Origin: Taibaiella sp.
Lineage (GTDB): Bacteria; Bacteroidota; Bacteroidia; Chitinophagales; Chitinophagaceae
DNA: 50,105 nt
NCBI GenBank assembly: GCA_016786705.1
Contig: JAEUVV010000002.1
Coordinates: 1 to 50,105, forward strand
Direction: 5' to 3'
The first letter of the stretch is position 1, and each line of letters opens with the position of its first letter. The notes under the pieces were generated by a model. It did not search any database and had not been told where the DNA came from. It saw only the letters and a program-made list of their open reading frames with translations. A program made the translations under genes and the position numbers. This document shows positions 1 through 8,151 of this stretch, in pieces.

Positions 1-2812
1 TGCACTTGAGATCGGTTCACCAACTGCAGACCCCCAATTTACAGCTCCCGCAACAGGTAATTTCCTGCCGGCAAACCCGGTTTTACAAAATGCGGGAAAC
101 AACCTGCTTGCAATTGTGCCTGCTGATATAAACGGGATACCGCGTGCAACACTACCTACTATAGGCGCTTATGAATCATTGCCTACCAATATAAATGATG
201 CCGCGGCCATGACCTTATTAAGCCCGGAAGGGATGTTCTGTAGCGGATCCAGGCCTGTACAAGTGATCATCAGAAACGCCGGTACCAACAACATTAATAC
301 GGTACAGGTAAACTGGTCGGTGAACGGCATTGTGCAAACGCCTTTTGCCTATTCTGGCTTACTTGTTCCCTCAACAGCTACAACCGGTCAAAATACAGAT
401 ACAGTGCTTTTAGGAAATGCCAATATCATTGCCGGTGCCAATACCATCAATGTCTGGACTTCATTACCTAACGGAGTTACGGATACGGATATCAGCAACG
501 ATAGTGTTAACACCAGCTTATCCACTACTAATTTTACAGTGAATGCTTTATCAGACACTGTATGTACCAATACGCCGGTGAACATCACCCTTAGCCCCTC
601 TTCCGGCTACGTCAATGAAATCATAACCTGGGAAAGCTCTGCGGACGGCCTCAGCTGGACCACAATTGCAGGCGCCAACACCCCGGCTTTATCATTAACA
701 AGCTTGGGCACGACTACTTATTTCAGGGCAAAAGTAACCAACTCCGGTATTGCCTGTACGACAGCTGCAGAGCAAGTTGCGGTGATCGCACCGGCTATTA
801 CCGCCAGCACTCCCGCCGAAAGATGCGGTCCTGGCCCATTAACCTTATCCGCCACCTCATCAGGTGGGGATGTAAACTGGTACAGCGCGGCAACGGGAGG
901 AGCTCCATTGCATACCGGCACTTCATTCACAACTCCTGGTATTTCAAACACTACGACTTATTATGCAGCGGCAGTAACCGGCAGTAGCGGAGGAAATATA
1001 CCGGAATTAATGTACTACAGGTTCGATGTACCAGGCACCACTGTACCGAATGAAGCAAGCAGCCCTGTAGGAACGAACCCGGCGCCGGTTACCGGCTTAA
1101 CGATCGGGGGTACAGGACAATTCGGTACAGGTTTGCAAGGTAATGCCGGGGCAACGGCATCTAACAGGGTCAATCCACAATGGACCGGCACACATACCGG
1201 TAGCTGGACCATCTCTTTCTGGATGAACGTACCTACTCCTCCTACAACCAGGTATATGTTTGGGAACACTCTTGGCAATGGAACATTCAGGTGTTTCATT
1301 GGCGGTGCCGCTAACGGTATCAGGTTGACAGGCGGTGTACCTTCAGTTACTTTAGATATGCCTAGCTGGAATGCAACCGGGGCAAAAGTAATTACTTATG
1401 TATATGATCAATCAGCAGGAACTGTTTCCGGGTATATTAACGGTGTGTTCCAGGCCTCCGTCACTCCAGGTGCCAGCTATCCACTGGTAGGCACCAATTT
1501 TGTGGTCGGTTCTCAGGGTACTTCGATAGACGGCACCATGGACGAGTTCAGGATGTACAACAGGGCATTAACTGCCGCGGAAGTGGCCAGTTTCTGGAAT
1601 ACACCTCTTGCTGGTGGCTGTGAAAGCGCAAGAGTCCCTGTAGTAGCAACTATTAATGAGATCCCTCTGGTGGACCTGGGTAATGATACCGTAATCTGCC
1701 CTTCAGCTACCCTGACACTGGATGCTACTGCTCCTGCAAGCGGCTTGACCTACTTATGGAATACCGGCGCTACTACGCCAACCATTAATGTCAGCACGAC
1801 AGGTACTTACTCTGTAAGTGTTGCTAACAGCAACTGTACCGGCTATGATACGATTAATATAGGTAATGCACCCGTACCTGCCGCTGTCTTACCGGACTCT
1901 TCCGATATCTGCGATGGTACGATAATTACGCTCGATGCGGGAAATAACGGGGCCACCTATCTTTGGAACGACGGCAGTAGCAACCAGACACTTGAAGTCG
2001 CAACCGCAGGCCTGTATACTGTAAATATTACTAACCCGCAGAACTGTTCTATCCAGGATTCTACCTTTGTTACGGTAAATGCGATTCCCCTGGTAGACCT
2101 TGGCAATGACACCACTATATGTATAGGCGCCGGGCTGGTATTAGATGCGCAAAACAACGGAGCTGATTACCTTTGGAATACCGGAGACCAGACGCAGGCT
2201 ATCACTATTGACGAGGCGGGTAGCTACTCTGTGACCGTTACCAATGCACAGCAATGTAGCGCATCGGATACGATTGAAGTCAGCACTTATGAAGCTGCAG
2301 CGGTAAATGGCTTTAACTTTACGCCAAGATTTGACCTCGAACCCGGCAGAGTTGATTTTGTACCGGTTGACCCGATGTTTGTCAACAGTTATCACTGGGA
2401 CTTCGGCGATGGCAATACTTCTGTTACGCAAAATCCAAGTCATATCTATACCAACAGCGGAAATTACCTGGTCACTTTAACCGTAACTAATGACTGCGGA
2501 TCAAAAGACACTTCTTTACTCATCAATGTTGATCTTTTTGTAGGGGTAAAAGATGCCGGTAGAACCGATCTTAACATTGACGTATTCCCAGTTCCCGCTA
2601 CAGATGATTTGACTATAGCAAGTAAAGATGCCGGTGTATTACTGAAAAGCGCAACTGTTGTCAATATGACCGGACAAACTTTTAAAGTTCCGTATCGTAC
2701 AAAAGACAGCAAACTGCTGCTTGATCTCAGCACCTTTACCTCGGGTAATTATACCATCATTATCCAAACAAACAAGGGTATTTTTTATAGAAAAATTAAT
2801 ATTCTCAAATAA
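1..2812 (+). CDS. Large T9SS-exported surface protein, 5' end outside window
   Basis: The reading frame is open from base 2, so the gene starts upstream of the window. A GTG at 116 lies inside a conserved stretch and is not a real start. The first visible residues match the end of the beta-helix region of the next protein (DINGxxR...TxGA). Then follow a CARDB-like module, two Ig-like modules (the second with AERCGPG), a LamG/concanavalin-like module at about nt 1000-1610 (ending DEFRMYNRALTAAEV), three repeats with DLGNDT-IC and LWNTG motifs, a PKD domain (WDFGDGNTS) and a C-terminal T9SS sorting domain beginning near DVFPVPATD. Such proteins are exported through the type IX machinery and anchored or released at the surface. 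The ligand is unknown. It is a tandem paralogue of the following gene and ends before a strong hairpin. Confidence 0.9.
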   Translation, partial: ALEIGSPTADPQFTAPATGNFLPANPVLQNAGNNLLAIVPADINGIPRATLPTIGAYESLPTNINDAAAMTLLSPEGMFCSGSRPVQVIIRNAGTNNINTVQVNWSVNGIVQTPFAYSGLLVPSTATTGQNTDTVLLGNANIIAGANTINVWTSLPNGVTDTDISNDSVNTSLSTTNFTVNALSDTVCTNTPVNITLSPSSGYVNEIITWESSADGLSWTTIAGANTPALSLTSLGTTTYFRAKVTNSGIACTTAAEQVAVIAPAITASTPAERCGPGPLTLSATSSGGDVNWYSAATGGAPLHTGTSFTTPGISNTTTYYAAAVTGSSGGNIPELMYYRFDVPGTTVPNEASSPVGTNPAPVTGLTIGGTGQFGTGLQGNAGATASNRVNPQWTGTHTGSWTISFWMNVPTPPTTRYMFGNTLGNGTFRCFIGGAANGIRLTGGVPSVTLDMPSWNATGAKVITYVYDQSAGTVSGYINGVFQASVTPGASYPLVGTNFVVGSQGTSIDGTMDEFRMYNRALTAAEVASFWNTPLAGGCESARVPVVATINEIPLVDLGNDTVICPSATLTLDATAPASGLTYLWNTGATTPTINVSTTGTYSVSVANSNCTGYDTINIGNAPVPAAVLPDSSDICDGTIITLDAGNNGATYLWNDGSSNQTLEVATAGLYTVNITNPQNCSIQDSTFVTVNAIPLVDLGNDTTICIGAGLVLDAQNNGADYLWNTGDQTQAITIDEAGSYSVTVTNAQQCSASDTIEVSTYEAAAVNGFNFTPRFDLEPGRVDFVPVDPMFVNSYHWDFGDGNTSVTQNPSHIYTNSGNYLVTLTVTNDCGSKDTSLLINVDLFVGVKDAGRTDLNIDVFPVPATDDLTIASKDAGVLLKSATVVNMTGQTFKVPYRTKDSKLLLDLSTFTSGNYTIIIQTNKGIFYRKINILK

Positions 2813-2821
2813 ATTCACCAA

Positions 2822-2873
2822 CCAAAAATAAAATAGGGGCTGTCTATGACTACAGCCCCTATTTTATTTTTGG
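2822..2873 (+). terminator. Perfect 22-bp stem hairpin terminator
   Basis: Bases 2822-2843 and 2852-2873 are exact reverse complements, with an 8-nt loop. The GC-rich core (AGGGGCTGT) is flanked by A/T-rich stem ends, so the RNA leaves a U-rich 3' side. It lies 10 nt after the stop of the first T9SS gene and separates it from the second. Confidence 0.85.
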
Positions 2874-2971
2874 CACAATCATTACTAAACCTGCCTGCCT
2901 AAAAAACTATTTTAAAATGAAACATTAATTACAGGAACAATATCCCATAAACTCATATTCATATTGAAACA

Positions 2972-5900
2972 ATGAAAAAAAATTTATACTCCTTAGCTTG
3001 TGGCTTATTGCTTCCCGCAGTGGCCTTTTCAGCGTACATCCCCTTGAACGTAAGTGGATTTACAGCTGATGTGGTTGCCAATGGAACGGGGACCGCGTTA
3101 GTTACTACTACGGCATCGGTCGACGCCAGCGCCTTTGCCTTTCTATCAAAAGGCTGGCAGCTCACCGCTACCTCCACGCCCTCAACTGTCGGACTACCAG
3201 AAAACGGCCTGATCAACAGTATGGTCGCCGCTACCCCAGGCCTTTCTTTCCAGCTGGCTTCCTACAGTAACTCTAATTCGGCCAGAATAGCTACCAATGG
3301 CAGCTCACAGGTGCTCACACTGGGGACCCCGACCGCGATGAAGAAGTTATTTATCCTCGCCACTTCCGGTGATGCGGCCTCGGTCCTTAACGGCCTGATC
3401 ACCTTCACAGACGGCACCACCCAGCCCATCAGTAATACTACAGTACCCGACTGGTTTAACGGGACCACACCGCCACCCGCCACTACTGGTTTTGGGCGGA
3501 TCGGCAGAAACGCGGCCAGCGCGGTGGAAAACCCCGCCGATAACCCCAGGCTCTACCAGATAGAGATTGCCATATTGCCCGCCAATTTGAATAAGCAGGT
3601 AGCTTCGGTAACCGTTACCAAAGACCCCTCCAGTAATGTAAACGGCATTTTAAATGTCATGGCATTGAGTGCGGAGGTCACTACCCTGAATGATGCCGGT
3701 GTAACTTCACTGGTAGCGCCGCTCAACTTCTGCCCGGGCAATCAAAGTATCGTGGTCAGGGTGAAGAATTTCGGGAACAATATGATCAACTCCGCAGTGG
3801 TTAACTGGTCCATCAACAATACTTTACAAACGCCCGTTAATTTAACCCAACCCCTGGATACCATTGGCGGGACGGGGATCAATGAAACCAATGTTACTTT
3901 AGGCAACTACAATATTACCGGGCCGGTTACGCTGAAAGCATGGACGGCTAACCCTAATAATACCGCGGACGGCCTGGCTGCTAACGACACCCTGCAGATA
4001 GTACTGCAACCTGCGCTTGGCGGTGTGTATACCGTCAATGGCGCCGTTGCCACAGGCGGGACCAATTACCAGTCATTTACCGCACTCGCTACTGCACTTA
4101 ATACTTATGGTATCTGTTCACCGGTAACGGTTAATGTAGTACCCGCTTCCGGGCCTTATAACGAGTTCTTCAGCCTGAACAATATACCCGGTTCCAGCGC
4201 AACCAATACCCTGCGTATTAATGGTAACGGAGCTACCCTGCAGTATGCTACCGATATTACCAACAGGCATATGATCCTGCTTAATGGCACGAAATACACC
4301 CGGATCGACAGCTTAAATATTATCGCTGCCGGGACTACTTACGGCTTCGGCGCGGTGATCTATAACGGGGCGCAATATGATAGTATTACCAATTGTGTAT
4401 TCAACCTGACTTCAGCTACCAGTACTACAAGTACCAGCACCTCGGGGATCGTATTTTCCAATTCCCTGACTTCTGCAACGACTACAGGCACTAACGGCAG
4501 TAACTGTTATATCTACAACAATCAGATCACCGGGCCTGCCGGCAGTGGCGGGGTGTATTACGGCATTACCCTGGCCGGGGCCAATGAGAACAATATCATC
4601 AGGAAGAACAAACTTGCCAACTTTTACATGTATGGTATCTGGGTTTCCGGCGGACTTAATAACCTGATCGAAGAAAATGAAATACACCGGGCAACAAAGA
4701 CCTCGGTAACCACTTTCTACGGCGTTTATGCAACAGGAAGCGTTGCCGGGCTGCGGATCAATGCGAATCGCATCCACTCACCAGGCGGCACGGTAACGAG
4801 CTCTACCTCTGCCAACAACCCGATCTACCTGACCAGCGCCACAGCGACCGCAGCAAACCCCACATTGGTAACGAACAATGCAATCTATAACCTCACTATG
4901 GGCGGTACTATATATGGCGTATATGTTTCCACAAGTCCTTACGCAAAAGTGTACCATAATACGATAGATATCGCCAGTATCAGAACCGGGACCAGTACCA
5001 ATGCCGGCATTTATGCTACCGGGACCAATACAGGCGCTGAATATAAAAACAATATCATCAGTATTACCGGTGGTACTACAGGTACCAAACATGGTATTTA
5101 CTGCAATACCGCAGCCAGTGTTAGCGATGCACAGAAGAACAATATTTATATGAATTCTTCCCAAACAGGTACGCAAAATTACTACTACCTGGCAGCTGCT
5201 TACGCTACACAGGCCGCCTTCCAGACCGCCTTCCCGGCTTATGAAATTGGCTCCCCTGCAGTAGATCCGCAATACGTGGCGGCCGCTTCAGGCAACCTGA
5301 TGACCGGCAACTCACTCCTTTACAGTATAGGCAATGATTTGCTGGCTACCGTACCGCGGGATATCAACGGCACTTTAAGAACCACCGCACCTACGGTAGG
5401 CGCCTTTCAATTAGCCACACCTAACCAGAATAATGCCCGTACAATAAGTTTATATAATCTGCCGGCAAATATCTGTGCCACTACCCTGCCGGTTGAGGCG
5501 ATTATCGGGAATGCCGGCGCCAATAATATTAACACGTTAACGGTAAACTGGAGCCTGAATGGTATTCCACAAACCCCGATCAATTATACCAGCACTTTAG
5601 TACCGCCAAGCTCCGGTACCGGGCAAAGTACCGACACTATTTTACTGGGTAACGCGGCATTGGTAGCCGGGGCCAATACCATCAAAGTATGGACTTCTAT
5701 GCCTAATGGCCTGGCCGATACCGACAATACAAATGATACTATTTCTGTAACGCTCAATACAACTACATTTACGCTATCTCCGGCTTCAGATACCATATGC
5801 AGCTCAAGCTCAGCTATATTAAGCTTAAGCCCGGCCTCGGGCTACCCCGCCGGCGCACTTTCCTGGGAAAGCTCCTCTAATGGCGGCACGACCTGGAATC

Positions 5901-7879
5901 CCATCACCGGCGCCAATGCCGCAACTTACACTGTATCCGGCATACCGGCGCTGAGGCATTACAGGGCAAAAATCACCAACGGCGCTGCCGTTTGCTATTC
6001 CTCTCTTGCTGTTATTGATGTCCAGGATGTATTGATCACCAACACTGTGCCCGCAGAGAGATGCGGACCGGGTGCCCTGAACCTGTCGGCAACAGGTACC
6101 GGTACCTATATCAATTGGTATGCCGCGGCAACGGGCGGCACAGCGCTGCATACCGGGGCTACCTTTACCACTCCTTCCCTGACCAATTCTACTACCTATT
6201 ATGTAAATACCTCTGAAAACGGGCCTACGTCCCAGCAGGTCTATAACCTGGCCAATTTAACGCCACAGAGGAACTGGCATACCAATACAAACGGATGGGG
6301 CGCCATGTTCACGGTGAGTCAGAACTGTTCTTTAGACTCCCTGACCATCTACCCGCTAGGAACAGGAACGATTACCATGTTACTCCTGGATCAAAGCAAT
6401 AATATATTACAGACCGGAACTCCGGTTAGTGTGACCGGCACTGGTTATACCGGTACTCCGGTACGCATCCCGGTAGGATTTGCGCTTACGCCTGGTAACT
6501 ACAAACTCGGACAGACCATTACCGGTCTTACCAATATGGGTTCTCAAAACATCGGTACAATCGGCTATCCATTCAGCTGCCCGGCACTATCCATTACCTC
6601 CGGCAGCCAGGGAGCAGGCGCTACGGCTAACGTATTCTATTGGTTTTACAACTGGCGCGTAAGCGTAGGTACTCCTTCTGTAGGTTGTGAAAGCCCGAGA
6701 GTAGCGGTTACTGCTACAATCAATGAGCAACCGGTGATCGACCTGGGTAACGATACCCTCATCTGCCCGGGTACCTCAACTACCCTAAATTCGAATACGA
6801 CAACACCTGGAGTAAGCCGTACCTGGAGTACAGGTGCGACAACGCCAACCATCACCGTAAATACAGCCGGCACCTATTCGGTACAGGTAAGCACGCCTAA
6901 ATGTACCGCCAGGGACACTATTATTGTGGGTATAGCGCCTTTACCGGCTAGTAATCTTACAGATACAGTTGAATTCTGCGAAGGCACAACGGTTCAGCTG
7001 GACGCCGGAAACACCGGGGCTGATTTCTTATGGAATACAGGAGCAACCACACAAAGCATTAATGTCAATAATGGGGGGCAATACTCTGTAACCGTAACGA
7101 ACAGCCATCACTGCTCGGTCGCGGACACTTCCTTCGCGGTGGTCAATCCATTACCGCTAATCGATTTAGGCGTGGATACGACTATTTGCCCTGTTGGAGC
7201 TATAGTTTTAGATGCCGGAAATGCGGGTAGCGATTACCTGTGGAGCACAGGGGCAACTACCCAAACCATAAATGTAAACCAGGCGGGAACGTATTCTGTG
7301 ACAGTAACCAATCAACACAATTGTTCTGAAACAGATACTAAAGTGGTAAGTATCTATGATGATACCAGAGTAGATGGATTTGACTTTATACCAAGATTTG
7401 ACCTGGAGCCGGGCCGGATTGATTTCTCCCCGATCAACCCGCAGAATGTAACCGATTACCTATGGGATTTTGGCGATGGCAATACTTCGACCCTGCAAAA
7501 CCCGAGCCATGTCTATGTAACCAGCGGCAGTTACGAGGTTAAGCTATTTGTAGCTAATGACTGTGGTGCTATGGACACTGCGCTTACGATTAACGTCGAT
7601 CCCTATCTTGGTGTAGCTAGCGTGGTCAATAATAATCTGGACCTTAAAGTTTACCCGGTTCCGGCACAGGAGCGTATTACTATCGAATCAGGAGATCCTG
7701 TAGTTAGCATTTCTTCCTTAACGATGTTCAACACCATAGGCCAGGAAGTAATCAGCCATAAAAAACTCAATACCCTCAAAACAAATATAGATATCAGCCA
7801 TATTCCTTCCGGCGATTACTTTATCCGGATTGAAACCAATAAAGGCACCCAAACCCGTAAAATAAACATCATACATTAA
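2972..7879 (+). CDS. Giant T9SS surface protein with beta-helix, CARDB, Ig and PKD modules
   Basis: A 1635-residue secreted protein with an N-terminal signal peptide (MKKN, then a hydrophobic stretch to about residue 22). Modules in order: an N-terminal domain (about 23-240), a CARDB-like domain (about 243-345), a right-handed parallel beta-helix region rich in PbH1-type N-I-I-R-K-N repeats (about 380-800), a second CARDB (about 819-925), Ig-like modules (AERCGPG near 1027), an unrecognised beta-rich module (about 1085-1235), three repeats with D-L-G-x-D-T and LWNTG motifs (about 1253, 1332 and 1393), a PKD domain (WDFGDGNTS near 1497) and a T9SS type A sorting domain (from about 1550, VYPVPAQ). 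The beta-helix suggests carbohydrate binding or a lyase-like fold, but I see no catalytic residues to support activity. It is paralogous to the preceding gene, with a different module at about 1085-1235. Confidence 0.9.
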   Translation: MKKNLYSLACGLLLPAVAFSAYIPLNVSGFTADVVANGTGTALVTTTASVDASAFAFLSKGWQLTATSTPSTVGLPENGLINSMVAATPGLSFQLASYSNSNSARIATNGSSQVLTLGTPTAMKKLFILATSGDAASVLNGLITFTDGTTQPISNTTVPDWFNGTTPPPATTGFGRIGRNAASAVENPADNPRLYQIEIAILPANLNKQVASVTVTKDPSSNVNGILNVMALSAEVTTLNDAGVTSLVAPLNFCPGNQSIVVRVKNFGNNMINSAVVNWSINNTLQTPVNLTQPLDTIGGTGINETNVTLGNYNITGPVTLKAWTANPNNTADGLAANDTLQIVLQPALGGVYTVNGAVATGGTNYQSFTALATALNTYGICSPVTVNVVPASGPYNEFFSLNNIPGSSATNTLRINGNGATLQYATDITNRHMILLNGTKYTRIDSLNIIAAGTTYGFGAVIYNGAQYDSITNCVFNLTSATSTTSTSTSGIVFSNSLTSATTTGTNGSNCYIYNNQITGPAGSGGVYYGITLAGANENNIIRKNKLANFYMYGIWVSGGLNNLIEENEIHRATKTSVTTFYGVYATGSVAGLRINANRIHSPGGTVTSSTSANNPIYLTSATATAANPTLVTNNAIYNLTMGGTIYGVYVSTSPYAKVYHNTIDIASIRTGTSTNAGIYATGTNTGAEYKNNIISITGGTTGTKHGIYCNTAASVSDAQKNNIYMNSSQTGTQNYYYLAAAYATQAAFQTAFPAYEIGSPAVDPQYVAAASGNLMTGNSLLYSIGNDLLATVPRDINGTLRTTAPTVGAFQLATPNQNNARTISLYNLPANICATTLPVEAIIGNAGANNINTLTVNWSLNGIPQTPINYTSTLVPPSSGTGQSTDTILLGNAALVAGANTIKVWTSMPNGLADTDNTNDTISVTLNTTTFTLSPASDTICSSSSAILSLSPASGYPAGALSWESSSNGGTTWNPITGANAATYTVSGIPALRHYRAKITNGAAVCYSSLAVIDVQDVLITNTVPAERCGPGALNLSATGTGTYINWYAAATGGTALHTGATFTTPSLTNSTTYYVNTSENGPTSQQVYNLANLTPQRNWHTNTNGWGAMFTVSQNCSLDSLTIYPLGTGTITMLLLDQSNNILQTGTPVSVTGTGYTGTPVRIPVGFALTPGNYKLGQTITGLTNMGSQNIGTIGYPFSCPALSITSGSQGAGATANVFYWFYNWRVSVGTPSVGCESPRVAVTATINEQPVIDLGNDTLICPGTSTTLNSNTTTPGVSRTWSTGATTPTITVNTAGTYSVQVSTPKCTARDTIIVGIAPLPASNLTDTVEFCEGTTVQLDAGNTGADFLWNTGATTQSINVNNGGQYSVTVTNSHHCSVADTSFAVVNPLPLIDLGVDTTICPVGAIVLDAGNAGSDYLWSTGATTQTINVNQAGTYSVTVTNQHNCSETDTKVVSIYDDTRVDGFDFIPRFDLEPGRIDFSPINPQNVTDYLWDFGDGNTSTLQNPSHVYVTSGSYEVKLFVANDCGAMDTALTINVDPYLGVASVVNNNLDLKVYPVPAQERITIESGDPVVSISSLTMFNTIGQEVISHKKLNTLKTNIDISHIPSGDYFIRIETNKGTQTRKINIIH

Positions 7880-7899
7880 GAGAACTGTTTTTAAGGTTT

Positions 7900-7935
7900 A
7901 AAAAGGGTACTTCTGCAAAGAAGTATCCTTTTTTC
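7900..7935 (+). terminator. Rho-independent terminator after the second T9SS gene
   Basis: A 13-bp stem (AAAAGGGTACTTC paired with GAAGTATCCTTTT, one G-T wobble) with a 6-nt loop is followed by a T run. It lies about 20 nt downstream of the stop codon. Confidence 0.8.
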
Positions 7936-8151
7936 CTTTCTAAGAACTTTAACGCCTGCCGGGGGTTACATTTTAACGGGAATCCTATTAATGGGAATAC
8001 CTTATGGCATACAACACGAATTTTGCATTCCATATGGAAACATTTGTAAACTAATGTGTATTTTGCAGTTAGAAAACGACAAACCTATACCAATACTTAA
8101 TTCTTTTATAGCATACCCTTTGCGTAAAGAAATAAAAAAATTCTAAATAAG

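Noticed and set aside
116..2812. GTG at 116 as the start of the first T9SS gene
   Set aside because: The frame is open to base 2, and the residues before the GTG align with the paralogue, so the gene is truncated by the window.
4412..5272. Two long minus-strand frames (121 and 164 residues) under the second T9SS gene
   Set aside because: They are shadow frames of a repetitive Thr/Asn-rich coding region, with Cys/Gly/Val-rich composition and no recognisable motif. The sense frame is continuous and clearly coding.
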